DNA from: Actinomycetes bacterium
GTDB lineage: Bacteria; Actinomycetota; Acidimicrobiia; Acidimicrobiales; Acidimicrobiaceae
DNA length: 64,000 nucleotides
Assembly: GCA_021803345.1 (NCBI GenBank)
Contig: JAJZLS010000024.1
Span: forward strand, 55,411-119,410
Direction: 5' to 3'
Every line of letters starts with the position of its first letter. The stretch's first letter is position 1. Shown one piece after another: positions 17,028 to 26,026 of the stretch. The notes beneath the pieces were generated by a model. It saw nothing but the letters and a program-made list of their open reading frames with translations, was not told where the DNA came from and ran no database searches. The position numbers and the translations under genes are program-made.

Positions 17028-19160
17028 ATGAAGCGTGTTTCTATTGACGTGGGTGGAACTTTTACCGACTGCCTGGTGCTCGACGAGCAGGGAAGGCTCC
17101 GGGAGTTCAAATCTCCAACCACGCCCACAGACCCCGTCATGGGGGTTCTCGACTCCCTAAACAAAGCGTCGTCAGCTTTCTCTCAGCCACTGAACAGCTT
17201 CCTCGAACAGGTGGAGATGCTCATCCACGGCACAACCCTGGCTATCAACACCCTCCTAACCGGACGCGGTGCCAAGACCGGGATGATAACGACAATGAAC
17301 TTCAGAGATGTAATCGAGATGCGCAGAGGCCTCCGCGACCAGGACGTATCAATGTTCGACGTATTCGTGCCGCCATATGAGCCGCTGGTTCAGAGAAGAT
17401 GGAGAATAGGGGTGCCGGAAAGGGTGCGATACAACGGAGAGGTAATAACGCCCCTTGACGAGAAGGAAGTCCGAGAAGCAGCGGAAAAGTTAAAAACCGA
17501 AGGCATCACCTCACTGGCCGTCTGCTTTCTCTACTCGTTCGTAAATAGCGCGCACGAAAAACGTGCCGCAGAGATCTGCAGCGAGGTATTCGGAACCGAC
17601 AGGGTAACTACCTCACATGAAATTCTTCCCGTCTGGCGTGAGTTCGAACGCTTCAGCACTACAGCAGTAAGCGCATATGTGCAGCCCGTTGTTGCAGATT
17701 ATCTGGGTCGCCTCCAGAACAGGCTTAATGAGGAGCACTTTGGAGGCAGCCTGCTAATGATGCTTGCAAACGGGCTTGTCCAAACGGTTGAGCAATGCCG
17801 CGGTAGGGCGGTATACTTGCTCGGCTCTGGACCTGCCGCTGCACCATCTGCCGCTCTCAATCTCTCTTCCCCCCTTGTGGGCAAGGACCTGATCTCGGTC
17901 GACATGGGGGGAACCAGCTTCGATATCTGCGCCATCAGGAAGGGTGAGATACCGATGACAACCGAGAGCTGGGTCGGCAACCACAGGGTTGCCATCAAGA
18001 TGGTTGACGTGCACAGTATCGGTGCGGGTGGCGGCAGTATCGCCTGGATAGATTCCCTCGGCTTACTTCGGGTGGGTCCCCAAAGTGCTGGAGCCGACCC
18101 CGGGCCGGCATGCTATGACCATGGGAGTGTTGAGCCGACCGTCACCGATGCCGATCTGGTGCTCGGCTACGTGCCGGCAGACTACTTTCTTGGCGGCTCG
18201 ATCTCCCTCTCTGAGGAAAGCGCCCGCCATGCCGTCGACTCGGTCGCAAAGCAACTAGACATGACAATCGAAGAGGCGGCCCAGGCGATCTTTGAGACGG
18301 TGAATGCTCACATGGCGGATCTGATCACTGAGGTGTGCACCCGGCGCGGTCTCGACGTTCGAGACTTCACCATGGTTGTGGGCGGCGGCGCAGGCCCGGT
18401 GCATGCCGCCTTCCTCGCCGATCAGCTCGGCATCGGAACGGTATTCGTGCCATCGGTCGCAGCCTTGTACAGCGCGTTTGGAATGCTTAGCATGGACTTA
18501 GGCAGGGACTTCGCCCGTTCGCACGTAGGTCGAGCCGACAAAGTTGACCCTGACCGAGTTGCGAGCCTCTACAAGGAAATGGAAGAGCAGGCTCTGTCCG
18601 AGTTCGCTCCACTGGGGATTGGGAGAGACCAGATAAATTTTAGCCGCACCGCCGAGATGCGGTACATCGGGCAATTTCATGAGGTGGAAGTGCCCATTTT
18701 GGAGGAGGAAACCACCACCTCAACCATTGAAAGAGCCGTCGAGGCCCTGCATGAGAGGCACCAGGACCTTTATAGCTTTGCAATGCCCTGGATGCCTGCG
18801 CAGTTCCTCACCTTCCGACTCCTTGCGACAGTTACCCGAGCGCCATTAGAGCTGCAGCGCTTGAAAAGCTCAGGCTCTAGTACCAGTGTAACTCTGAAAC
18901 GAACCCGTAGGTGCCTCTGGAAGGGACGCGAACTCGAAACTCCCGTCTATGACGGTGACTCGATGGGTGCCGGTACGATAATCGCCGGGCCGGCCATCAT
19001 AGAGGAAAAAACCACGACTGTAGTGATACCCGAAGGATTCATCTGCCAGGTCGACGATTTCAAGAACTATGTACTCAAAAAGGCTGACACCGCCTCTGAT
19101 GGAAAGACGTGGTCCGGTAATGGAAAATCAGGTAATTCGACTGAAGGAGAGGTACGATGA
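17028..19160 (+). CDS. hyuA: Hydantoinase/oxoprolinase A subunit
   Basis: A 710-residue member of the HyuA/5-oxoprolinase N-terminal family. The acetate-kinase-like ATP site begins IDVGGTFTDCLVLDE at residue 4. LISVDMGGTSFDICAI near residue 288 and VVGGGAGPVHAAFLADQLG near 450 are the other phosphate-binding segments. These enzymes cleave or carboxylate small N- or O-containing substrates with ATP, together with a HyuB partner whose gene overlaps by four bases (ATGA). GGGAGGG precedes the ATG. The substrate cannot be read from sequence. The E1 genes downstream and the aromatic genes of the island argue against a plain 5-oxoprolinase. Confidence 0.92.
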   Translation: MKRVSIDVGGTFTDCLVLDEQGRLREFKSPTTPTDPVMGVLDSLNKASSAFSQPLNSFLEQVEMLIHGTTLAINTLLTGRGAKTGMITTMNFRDVIEMRRGLRDQDVSMFDVFVPPYEPLVQRRWRIGVPERVRYNGEVITPLDEKEVREAAEKLKTEGITSLAVCFLYSFVNSAHEKRAAEICSEVFGTDRVTTSHEILPVWREFERFSTTAVSAYVQPVVADYLGRLQNRLNEEHFGGSLLMMLANGLVQTVEQCRGRAVYLLGSGPAAAPSAALNLSSPLVGKDLISVDMGGTSFDICAIRKGEIPMTTESWVGNHRVAIKMVDVHSIGAGGGSIAWIDSLGLLRVGPQSAGADPGPACYDHGSVEPTVTDADLVLGYVPADYFLGGSISLSEESARHAVDSVAKQLDMTIEEAAQAIFETVNAHMADLITEVCTRRGLDVRDFTMVVGGGAGPVHAAFLADQLGIGTVFVPSVAALYSAFGMLSMDLGRDFARSHVGRADKVDPDRVASLYKEMEEQALSEFAPLGIGRDQINFSRTAEMRYIGQFHEVEVPILEEETTTSTIERAVEALHERHQDLYSFAMPWMPAQFLTFRLLATVTRAPLELQRLKSSGSSTSVTLKRTRRCLWKGRELETPVYDGDSMGAGTIIAGPAIIEEKTTTVVIPEGFICQVDDFKNYVLKKADTASDGKTWSGNGKSGNSTEGEVR

Positions 19161-20944
19161 CTGAGACAGAGAGCGCTTTGGCTAAAGAGAGGACTGAGGC
19201 GGGCACCGACCCGGTAACGGTTGCCACAATCTGGCACTACCTGCAAACTTCCGCTCGTGAAATGCGACATATTATCGACCGAACTGCACAGAACTACCTG
19301 ATAAGTCAACTTCATGACGTGTCAGTAGGGATCTGGCTGGCCAACGGCGAAACCGTGGCGATGCCCGTCGGCCTACCAGTGCAGTTCCTGGGAAGCGGCT
19401 TTGCAGTCCGATCGATCATGGAGATCTTCGAAGGGGACCTGAACCCCGGAGACGTCATCCTCACCAATGACCCATACCACGGTGGACACAACTGCCATCT
19501 TCCCGACTGGGGCTTTTTCAGGCCTATCTTTTACAATGGAGAGCTGCTGTTCTGGACTCTGGCCCGTGCACACCAACAGGATACCGGAGGCTCCTTTCCT
19601 GGCGGATACTTCCCTAACGGCTACGACATCCATGCCGAAGGCCTGTGTATTCCGCCAACTAAGGTAGTCGACAAAGGGCAAGAGCGTACAGATATAATGA
19701 AACTGATCTGGAACAATGTCCGGTGGCCTCTTGGAACTCGTGTCGACAACTACGCAATGATCGCTGCAACCAAACGCGCTGAAGAGCGCATTGTCTCCCT
19801 AATAGACAAGTATGGAGTAGATACGGTTCTTGGCTGCGTCGGCGAGATGACCCGCCGTACCGAGGCCGCGGTTCGCGAGGAGATCCGCCGCATCCCGGAT
19901 GGCACCTACTCCGGCGAGTCCGCGACAGATGATGACGGCACCGAGTTGGACGAGCCTGTATGGGTGCGGGTTGATGTCACCATTTCGGGAGATGAGATGA
20001 CTCTCGACTTTTCCCGCTCGGAACTACAGCGTAAGGGCTTCATCAACAGCGTTTATGCGGCAACCTATGGAAATGCGGTAGCCGCAGCGATCATGATCTT
20101 TGATCCCGCACTAGCCGATTTCCATAACGAAGGCACGATCAGACCGATCCATGTAATCGCACCCGAGGGTCTGGTAGTCAACTGCCAGTACCCCGCAACG
20201 GTGGGTGCCTCGCCGGTAAACGTTGGAGTGCAGGTTATGGAAGCCGTCCTGGAGGCCCTTTCCAAGGCAGTACCGGAACGCTCAATCGCAGCGTGGGGAA
20301 AGCACCGGGGAGACTACGTCTTCGCTGTTGACCCCAGAAACGGTGAACGATACGTGCGAACCTCTTTCGACTATGACGGCAGTGCAGGAGCAGTCTGGGG
20401 CTACGACGGCTATGTAGCCGTGAGCTGCCTTACTACGATGGGTGCTGTCAATCGAGGCAACATTGAGGAGGAAGAGACCCGCCTTCCCTGGCTGATTAAC
20501 AAGTGGGAGCTGATCCCGGACCTCACTGGAGCCGGGCGATGGCGTGGAGGACCGGGCATCTATTGGGAGGCGGTCAACGAAGGAAGCGATGGTCAGATGG
20601 CTACTGGCAGCACCGACGGAGACGTCGTGCAAGGATTCGGCGCACAGGGTGGACTTCCCTCGCCCGTGAGCCGCTGCTATATCCGACGAGATGGGGAGGA
20701 CCTTCTCATCGCGCCACACCGCCTCGTCCCCATCAAGAACGGCGACGTGGTGATAAAAGTGAGCAGCGGCGGAGGGGGCGTCGGCTCACCGTTCATGCGC
20801 GATCCTAAAATGGTCCTTAAAGACGTGGTAAACGAGCTCGTGACCATCGAAGGAGCCCGAAACGACTATGGAGTGGTAATCGACCCTGACAAGCTCTCAA
20901 TCGAGCTGGATGCTACCTCAGCGCTTCGAGCCAAAGTGAGCTGA
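19157..20944 (+). CDS. hyuB: Hydantoinase/oxoprolinase B subunit
   Basis: A 595-residue HyuB-family protein, the partner of HyuA. The conserved HNCHLPDWG segment follows PGDVILTNDPYHGGHN near residue 105. GASPVNVGVQVMEAVLEAL near 355 and AGRWRGGPGIYWE near 460 are also typical. Acetone carboxylases, hydantoinases and oxoprolinases share this fold, so the reaction is ATP-dependent but otherwise open. It overlaps hyuA by four bases and is followed after three bases by a thiamine-dependent E1 alpha gene, which is an unusual partner for hyuAB. Confidence 0.92.
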   Translation: MTETESALAKERTEAGTDPVTVATIWHYLQTSAREMRHIIDRTAQNYLISQLHDVSVGIWLANGETVAMPVGLPVQFLGSGFAVRSIMEIFEGDLNPGDVILTNDPYHGGHNCHLPDWGFFRPIFYNGELLFWTLARAHQQDTGGSFPGGYFPNGYDIHAEGLCIPPTKVVDKGQERTDIMKLIWNNVRWPLGTRVDNYAMIAATKRAEERIVSLIDKYGVDTVLGCVGEMTRRTEAAVREEIRRIPDGTYSGESATDDDGTELDEPVWVRVDVTISGDEMTLDFSRSELQRKGFINSVYAATYGNAVAAAIMIFDPALADFHNEGTIRPIHVIAPEGLVVNCQYPATVGASPVNVGVQVMEAVLEALSKAVPERSIAAWGKHRGDYVFAVDPRNGERYVRTSFDYDGSAGAVWGYDGYVAVSCLTTMGAVNRGNIEEEETRLPWLINKWELIPDLTGAGRWRGGPGIYWEAVNEGSDGQMATGSTDGDVVQGFGAQGGLPSPVSRCYIRRDGEDLLIAPHRLVPIKNGDVVIKVSSGGGGVGSPFMRDPKMVLKDVVNELVTIEGARNDYGVVIDPDKLSIELDATSALRAKVS

Positions 20945-20947
20945 GAC

Positions 20948-21979
20948 GTGCTCCCCAACCTCGATAAGACCGATCTAATTGAGCTACTGCACAAGATGCT
21001 GCTCGTACGCAGATGGGAAGAGCGGCTTATAAGGCTCGCTGAGGAAGGACCCTCGTTCGGACACTATCACGTCTACATCGGCCAGGAGACGATCGGCATT
21101 CCTGCCCTCGCCGCATTGCGTCCAACCGACCTGATTTTCCCGACCCATCGCAACCACGGATACCTTCTCGGCCGGGACGCCAATCCAGGGAGGCTCATGG
21201 CTGAGATCCTTGGCAAACAGACCGGCCTCAACGGCGGCAAGGCCGGAACCCTTCATGCCTCGGCACCAGAACTTGGGATCCCGCATACCTCCGCCATCGT
21301 AGGAGGTATAGTTCCCATCGCTGCCGGTGCTGCACTCGCGGCCCAGTTGAAGGGAAGTGACCAGATATCGGTAGCTCTTTTTGGAGACGGAGCGACCGAG
21401 GAAGGTGCGACCTTTGAAGCATTGAACATCGCATCTTTATGGAGAGTCCCGGTAATATTTCTGTGCGAAAACAATACGGAGGAAGCTCTGGGGGCGGCAG
21501 CCGGAGGCTACCCAAAATCTGTCACCGCGGCCACCGATCTCGGCAGCATCGCTCGTTCAGTCGGCGTACCCGCAGTAGTTGTAGATGGTACCGACACCGG
21601 GGCCGTGTTTACCGCAATAAGCGAGGCCGCAGAACGTGCCCGGGCATCTGGCGGCCCTACTTTCGTGGAAGCTCGGGTCGTCCGCTGGCCTGGAAGCAAT
21701 CCTTTGTGGCCTCAACTTCCGTCGGGCGAGACGGAACTTAGCTTTGCCTGGGAACCAGAAGCGGCACCCGAGCAGCTTCTCCGATGGTACCGCGACCAGG
21801 ACGGACTATTAAGGTATCTGCGAGAGATGCTGAGTGCCTCCCTTCTCACTAAGGACGAAGCAGTAAAGATCGATTCAGAAGTCAGGTCCCAAGTTGAAGC
21901 TGCAGTGCACTTCGCTAGAAATAGCGCCTATCCGACCCCCGATTCGGCCTATCTTGACGTGTTTGCGAGGCAAAGCTGA
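20948..21979 (+). CDS. Thiamine diphosphate-dependent dehydrogenase E1 alpha subunit (pair 1)
   Basis: A 343-residue E1 alpha of the pyruvate/acetoin/branched-chain 2-oxo acid dehydrogenase family. HRNHGYLLGRD near residue 60 and the thiamine diphosphate motif GDGATEEG through LCENN (about 140-175) are in place. It begins with GTG three bases after hyuB; the ribosome binding site is weak, so it probably depends on coupling. The E1 beta gene overlaps its stop by one base. No E2 or E3 gene accompanies it here, so the acyl acceptor may be an unlinked complex or a non-lipoyl acceptor. The substrate is unknown. Confidence 0.9.
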   Translation: MLPNLDKTDLIELLHKMLLVRRWEERLIRLAEEGPSFGHYHVYIGQETIGIPALAALRPTDLIFPTHRNHGYLLGRDANPGRLMAEILGKQTGLNGGKAGTLHASAPELGIPHTSAIVGGIVPIAAGAALAAQLKGSDQISVALFGDGATEEGATFEALNIASLWRVPVIFLCENNTEEALGAAAGGYPKSVTAATDLGSIARSVGVPAVVVDGTDTGAVFTAISEAAERARASGGPTFVEARVVRWPGSNPLWPQLPSGETELSFAWEPEAAPEQLLRWYRDQDGLLRYLREMLSASLLTKDEAVKIDSEVRSQVEAAVHFARNSAYPTPDSAYLDVFARQS

Positions 21980-23025
21980 TGGAAATATCCGCAATTGACG
22001 TAGACCTGCAACAGTCTTCACGTCAGCCCGCAGACAGGGAACTTACTTATGCCGAAGCCTTGGTCGAGGCTATCGTGAAGCTGATGAAAGAAGATCCGGA
22101 CTTTCTCATCATCGGAAGCTATTTGCTCGGACTTGGACCAATGCGCACCTTATTCGACGCGGTACGCAATGAATACCCAAAGCGTGTGCTCGATCCTCCG
22201 ACCGCGGAAATCGGCTTCACCGGCTTCGGGATCGGCGCTGCAATAAATGGACTTCACGTCCTAGTTGATCTCAGCACGGCAAGCTTCATATTCGAAGCGT
22301 TTCCACAGGTAGTCAATGAGGCTGCAAACGCCAGTTACATGAGCGGAGGCAGACTCGCTGTTCCGATCATATTTCACTTCCTTCACGGGCTTCGCGGTGG
22401 AGGGGCAGCACAGCACTCCCATAGTCCTCAAGCAATGCTTTGGAACACACCTGGGCTTCAGATCATGATGCCCTCCTCTCCAGCTGACGTAAGTGGCTTG
22501 CTTCCCGCTGCGATAAGGAGTGGAAACCCGACCGTCTTCGTTGATCACTCGAAGCTGATGGCAATCCGCGGGTATGTACCCGCCTTGCCCAAAGAAATCC
22601 CGCTTGGCGTGGCAGACATCAAAAGGAGCGGGAAAGACGTCACTATCGTGGCGACTTCCTACTCAGTCCAACAGGCACTTTCTGCTTGCGAAGCACTGGC
22701 CTCGGAAGGCATCGACACCGAGCTTGTTGACCCGCGTACGGTTGTCCCATTGGACCGCCAAACCATCCTTGAATCAGTGGCCAAGACCGGCAGGCTCGTT
22801 GTCGTCGATGAAACGCACCGCAGCTGCGGCATAGCTTCTGAAATCGCTGCAATCGTAAGCGAGGAGATATTAGACGCACTCAAGGTCCCCATTATCAGGG
22901 TCACAGTTCCTGATGTACCGGTGCCGTTCAGCCCGGTACTGGAAAACGAACTCGATACTACACCGGAAAGGATTGCGGCTGCGGTCCGGACCCAGATGAC
23001 ACGAAAGCAAATCAGCCGTCCATGA
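21979..23025 (+). CDS. Thiamine diphosphate-dependent dehydrogenase E1 beta subunit (pair 1)
   Basis: A 348-residue transketolase-type E1 beta subunit. PPTAEIGFTGFGIGAAING near residue 75 holds the Glu that activates thiamine. HGLRGGGAAQHSHSPQA near 140 and the C-terminal LVDPRTVVPLDRQTI and VVVDETHRSCG segments are typical of the family. Its ATG overlaps the TGA of the alpha gene. With the preceding gene it forms a complete E1 heterotetramer. It is clearly different in sequence from the second beta subunit two genes on, so this is not a simple recent duplication. Confidence 0.9.
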   Translation: MEISAIDVDLQQSSRQPADRELTYAEALVEAIVKLMKEDPDFLIIGSYLLGLGPMRTLFDAVRNEYPKRVLDPPTAEIGFTGFGIGAAINGLHVLVDLSTASFIFEAFPQVVNEAANASYMSGGRLAVPIIFHFLHGLRGGGAAQHSHSPQAMLWNTPGLQIMMPSSPADVSGLLPAAIRSGNPTVFVDHSKLMAIRGYVPALPKEIPLGVADIKRSGKDVTIVATSYSVQQALSACEALASEGIDTELVDPRTVVPLDRQTILESVAKTGRLVVVDETHRSCGIASEIAAIVSEEILDALKVPIIRVTVPDVPVPFSPVLENELDTTPERIAAAVRTQMTRKQISRP

Positions 23026-23109
23026 GCATAGTGGCGCTCGCAGCCAAGCTTACTCTGTGATAACATTTCACCGCAAGACAGGTGGTCAGAGCTTAAGGAG
23101 CGGTTGGAA

Positions 23110-24042
23110 TTGCCTGAAGCCACGTCGGGACTCTTAGAGTTTTTTGATCATATCTCCAAAATAAGGGCCTTTGAAGAAGCCGTCGCAGAGGGATATCGCG
23201 ATCGCAAGCTTCCAGGGCTTCTCCATCTCTCCATGGGTTCGGAGGCTGCCGCTGTGGGGGTAATTGCCGCCTTGAGCCGTGGCGACAAGATATACTCTTC
23301 CCACCGTCCACATGGTCACTTTCTCGCCTCCGGCAGTGATCCAGCCAGCTTATTGGCCGAGCTTGCTGGCATGGAAGACGGGCTCTGTCGAGGACGGGCA
23401 GGCTCCATGCATCTGATGGACGATCGCACAGTGATGGCAACTGGGATCGTAGGAGGCACAATTTCCGTTGCCCTCGGTCACTCTTTGACTTTGGAACCCC
23501 CTTCAATCACGGTCTCCTTCTTTGGAGACGGGGCAGTTCAGACCGGCACCTTCCATGAGACAATGAACATGGCTGCCCTATGGAAAGCGCCGGTCGTTTT
23601 CGTCTGTGAGAATAACGAAATGGTTGAATTCAGCACACGCACAGAGCATACGCCCGTAGCAGACATAACCGAATACGGGCGACTGTACGGTATTCACAGC
23701 CAAAGGGTGGACGGCTGCGATGTCGAAGCTGTCTACCGGAGCTTCTCCGGGCTTGCTCAGAATGCAAGACAAAGATTAGGACCGGCCCTTCTAGTGTGCG
23801 ACATTTCACGGTTGCGCCCACACTATGAGGGCGATCTGCGCCGTCAGGAATCCGCCGTCGACCCCCTCGAAAAATGCATCTCCCGTCTAACACAGCTTGG
23901 CTGGCGCAGAGAGGAGCTGGAGAAACAACACGATCAAGCCGTCGCAAGTGCCAGAGCACTACTAGAATCAGTGCTCAAAAAGGGGATCCTGCCAAATCCC
24001 GCTGACGATACCGCCCTTGTTTTCAGAAAACCGCTGCCATGA
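23110..24042 (+). CDS. Thiamine diphosphate-dependent dehydrogenase E1 alpha subunit (pair 2)
   Basis: A second E1 alpha of about 310 residues. HRPHGHFLASG near residue 60, then the thiamine motif FGDGAVQTG through VCENNEMVE near 137-170. The start is a TTG. AAGGAG lies nine bases before the TTG at 23110 and only three before an in-frame TTG at 23104, so 23110 is preferred. It follows pair 1 after 84 bases and overlaps its own beta gene by four bases. This pair resembles acetoin-dehydrogenase-type E1 more than pair 1 does, but the substrate is not certain. Confidence 0.9.
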   Translation: MPEATSGLLEFFDHISKIRAFEEAVAEGYRDRKLPGLLHLSMGSEAAAVGVIAALSRGDKIYSSHRPHGHFLASGSDPASLLAELAGMEDGLCRGRAGSMHLMDDRTVMATGIVGGTISVALGHSLTLEPPSITVSFFGDGAVQTGTFHETMNMAALWKAPVVFVCENNEMVEFSTRTEHTPVADITEYGRLYGIHSQRVDGCDVEAVYRSFSGLAQNARQRLGPALLVCDISRLRPHYEGDLRRQESAVDPLEKCISRLTQLGWRREELEKQHDQAVASARALLESVLKKGILPNPADDTALVFRKPLP

Positions 24043-24998
24043 GGAACGAAACGTTAATACAAGCGGCACGCAACGGCCTAGCTGAAGCGATGAGGGCCGA
24101 CCCCCGAGTTATGGCACTCGGAGAGGACGTGGCAAGCGGTGGGCCGTTCGGCTTAACAAAGGGGCTCTCTGCTGAGTTTGGTACAAACCGTGTTCGCAAC
24201 ACTCCGATTAGCGAAGCTTCATTCGTCGGAGTTGGAATCGGCCTAGCCCTTGGAGGCGCGCATCCGCTCATCGATGTAATGTTCAACGACTTCCTCACCC
24301 TCGCAAGCGACCAGTTGTTCAACCATGCTGCAAAAATCCATTTCATGAGTGGGGGCCGATACTCGGTTCCCCTTGCAATCTGGACGGTTGGAGGGGCCGG
24401 CACGCGTTGGGGAGCGCAGCACTCGCAACGCTTTGACGGCTGGCTAAGCCAGATACCCGGCCTCAAGGTGGTCTCCCCTTCAAGTCCGGAAATGATGCGC
24501 AATACGATGAGGGAAGCACTCGGCGATCCAGATCCAGTGGTGATTCTTGTTGACAGGACTCTCCTCTATGCTCAGGTCGGACTCCCCGGTGACGACGGAT
24601 CACCCTGGGAAGCCAGGATTATCTCGGAAGGAGAGAGGGTCACAGTTGCTGCATCCGGCCGACTGGCTCACATGGCTCTGAAGTTTGCGCACACCCGTCC
24701 CGGAGAAATCGAGGTGATAGACCTTCAGCGACTCGCCCCGCTCGATGTCACTACTGTATGCAAATCGGTTGAAAAGACCGGCCGACTGGTACTTCTAAAC
24801 GACGAGGTTTCTACTGGCGGGTTCATCGCTTCTCTCGCCCTAGCAGTGTACGACCGTGCATACTGGCTGTTGGATGCTCCCATCGGTCATCTGACCTCAC
24901 CACCGACACCTGTCCCTGCGGCTCCCAGCTTGGAGGATGCATACATGATCACTAGCTCTGACATAGAAAGAGTGGTGCTGGAAACCTTGAACAGATAA
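24039..24998 (+). CDS. Thiamine diphosphate-dependent dehydrogenase E1 beta subunit (pair 2)
   Basis: A 319-residue E1 beta subunit. NTPISEASFVGVGIGLALGG near residue 52 carries the thiamine-activating Glu; GGAGTRWGAQHSQ near 117 and EVIDLQRLAPLDVTTV near 224 are family segments. The start ATG overlaps the upstream TGA. It is the last gene of the six-gene hyu/E1 operon, and no lipoyl E2 or dihydrolipoyl dehydrogenase follows. Downstream DNA is decayed mobile-element sequence, so a lost E2/E3 is one explanation for their absence. Confidence 0.9.
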   Translation: MRNETLIQAARNGLAEAMRADPRVMALGEDVASGGPFGLTKGLSAEFGTNRVRNTPISEASFVGVGIGLALGGAHPLIDVMFNDFLTLASDQLFNHAAKIHFMSGGRYSVPLAIWTVGGAGTRWGAQHSQRFDGWLSQIPGLKVVSPSSPEMMRNTMREALGDPDPVVILVDRTLLYAQVGLPGDDGSPWEARIISEGERVTVAASGRLAHMALKFAHTRPGEIEVIDLQRLAPLDVTTVCKSVEKTGRLVLLNDEVSTGGFIASLALAVYDRAYWLLDAPIGHLTSPPTPVPAAPSLEDAYMITSSDIERVVLETLNR

Positions 24999-25099
24999 AA
25001 TCCCTCAGCCTCTCTAGCTCAGCTTGACTGATGTTCATGATCGCGTATTGCCACGAAACTGGATCTTTGGATGTAAGGACAAAGACGCTAAGGTGGTAA
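24999..25099 (+). other. Degenerate sequence upstream of the maturase fragment
   Basis: In one frame, about 25055-25111 reads RNWIFGCKDKDAKVVTGK before a stop. This resembles the region just upstream of the conserved RHTKIKGDA segment of group II intron proteins. It probably belongs to the same relic but is out of frame with it. Confidence 0.35.
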
Positions 25100-25414
25100 C
25101 CGGTAAATGAGCGTGATACCGCAATTGTCCGCCACACGAAAATCAAAGGTGACGCTTACCCATTCGATTCCAACTGGAACGCTTACTTTGAGGACTGTAT
25201 TGGTCGTCAGATAGGGATTAAGGGAAGGAACCAAAAGATGTTAGTTCACCTTTGGCTTCAACAGAACGGAAACTGTCAGAGTTGTGGAGATGCAATCACT
25301 TCTCAAACGAGATGGGCACTTCAAAACATAGTTCCCCGAGTACTCGGTGAATCTGATACTAATTCCAATCGGGTCCTAGTCCATGAAAGCTGCCACGAAC
25401 TGTTTGACACCTAA
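25100..25414 (+). pseudogene. Group II intron reverse transcriptase/maturase, C-terminal HNH fragment
   Basis: An open frame without a start that reads RHTKIKGDAYPFDSNW, then a zinc/HNH region with C-x2-C (GNCQSCGD), NIVPRVLGESDTNSN, and a final VHESCHELFD. This is the order of the maturase tail and HNH endonuclease of LtrA-type proteins (usually HH-I-x-P-R-x-x-G-G, N, L-x-H-x-x-CH). The first His of the HNH pair appears to be replaced (QNIVPR) and GG reads GE, so even the endonuclease is probably dead. A stop at 25097-25099 closes the frame upstream. Confidence 0.8.
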
Positions 25415-25464
25415 CGCTTGAAAGCTGTGTAACCGGGTCCCATACAGGAGTCTTAGTAAGGCTT

Positions 25465-25498
25465 GAGCCAAATGTAGCGAAAGTTGCACGTTTGGTTC
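25465..25498 (+). ncRNA. Group II intron domain V (remnant 1)
   Basis: Thirty-four bases from GAGCC to GGTTC that fold as a domain V hairpin: a long stem with a GAAA tetraloop and the conserved bulge near ACG. Length and loop match the catalytic domain of bacterial group II introns. It lies 50 bases after the maturase stop, the usual place. Confidence 0.75.
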
Positions 25499-25545
25499 TT
25501 AGGGGGCATGGTCCAGTAATGGGCTGTGCCTACCCGACCTTACGA

Positions 25546-25776
25546 TCACTGAAATTCCCTACCTCCTGACCATCCCTTTGGCGTTGATTGAAAACAGATA
25601 TTCACCACATGGAGCGTGCAGGCACCAGATGACGATGTGTCGCAGCCGACGTTTGTGCCTGTCAATCCAAGCACATCTCTAGCGTAGTGAACAAGCAGCG
25701 TGCGAGGTTCAACATCCTTTGTGAAGGATTTGCCGTTTACCACGGTTGTAATTTGTATGAAACCCCGATGCGTCAA
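25546..25776 (-). pseudogene. Truncated CO dehydrogenase-like small subunit (coxS fragment)
   Basis: The first 55 or so residues match the small [2Fe-2S] subunit of CO dehydrogenase-type molybdenum hydroxylases: [21 protein letters not shown], then [22 protein letters not shown]. In intact proteins the last segment reads CDTSxCGACTV; here the second Cys is Ser, which would break the cluster. After HVV the sequence loses all similarity and stops. No coxM or coxL remains beside it. It is a relic of a second molybdenum hydroxylase, distinct from the intact set at 31.5-35.3 kb. Confidence 0.75.
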
Positions 25777-26026
25777 AGGTTAAACCCAGCATATCTTCAA
25801 GTCAACGACCCCAGCTTTCAGCTGACAGTTTGTCCATTCCCATGTGAGCGATGATTACGTCAAACCGGCAAAATTACAGGACTAGCGCAGGTTTTCGAAT
25901 GTCAATGAACCAGCATTATCTTTCAGAGATCCGTAGATAAACCCCGATTACTCGTGGAAACGCGAAGCCGAGGATCCCCCATGCCCTTCTGGAATTGAAG
26001 AATTTTTGGTCACGAAGTCTTTTGAG
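25777..26026. other. Unassigned sequence between the coxS fragment and the IclR gene
   Basis: About 250 bases with no gene that I can support. It probably contains further decayed sequence plus the 3' untranslated region of the IclR gene. Confidence 0.4.

Larger units (their letters stand above)
25100..25538 (+). mobile_element. Group II intron remnant 1 (3' part)
   Basis: The 3' portion of a bacterial group II intron on the plus strand. It contains the C-terminal end of the intron protein (25100-25414), a linker, a 34-base domain V (25465-25498) and a domain VI-like hairpin ending in CCTACCCGAC at 25538, a typical bacterial intron 3' end. The 5' part and most of the reverse transcriptase are missing, so it cannot move by itself. 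It ends next to a decayed coxS fragment on the opposite strand. Confidence 0.8.

Noticed and set aside
16429-17031. Two frames (67 and 86 codons) before hyuA
   Set aside because: No ribosome binding site and no recognisable protein; the second runs into the hyuA start region.
17028-20944. Acetone or acetophenone carboxylase as identity of hyuAB
   Set aside because: The small subunits required by those enzymes are absent, so only the broad hydantoinase/oxoprolinase assignment is justified.
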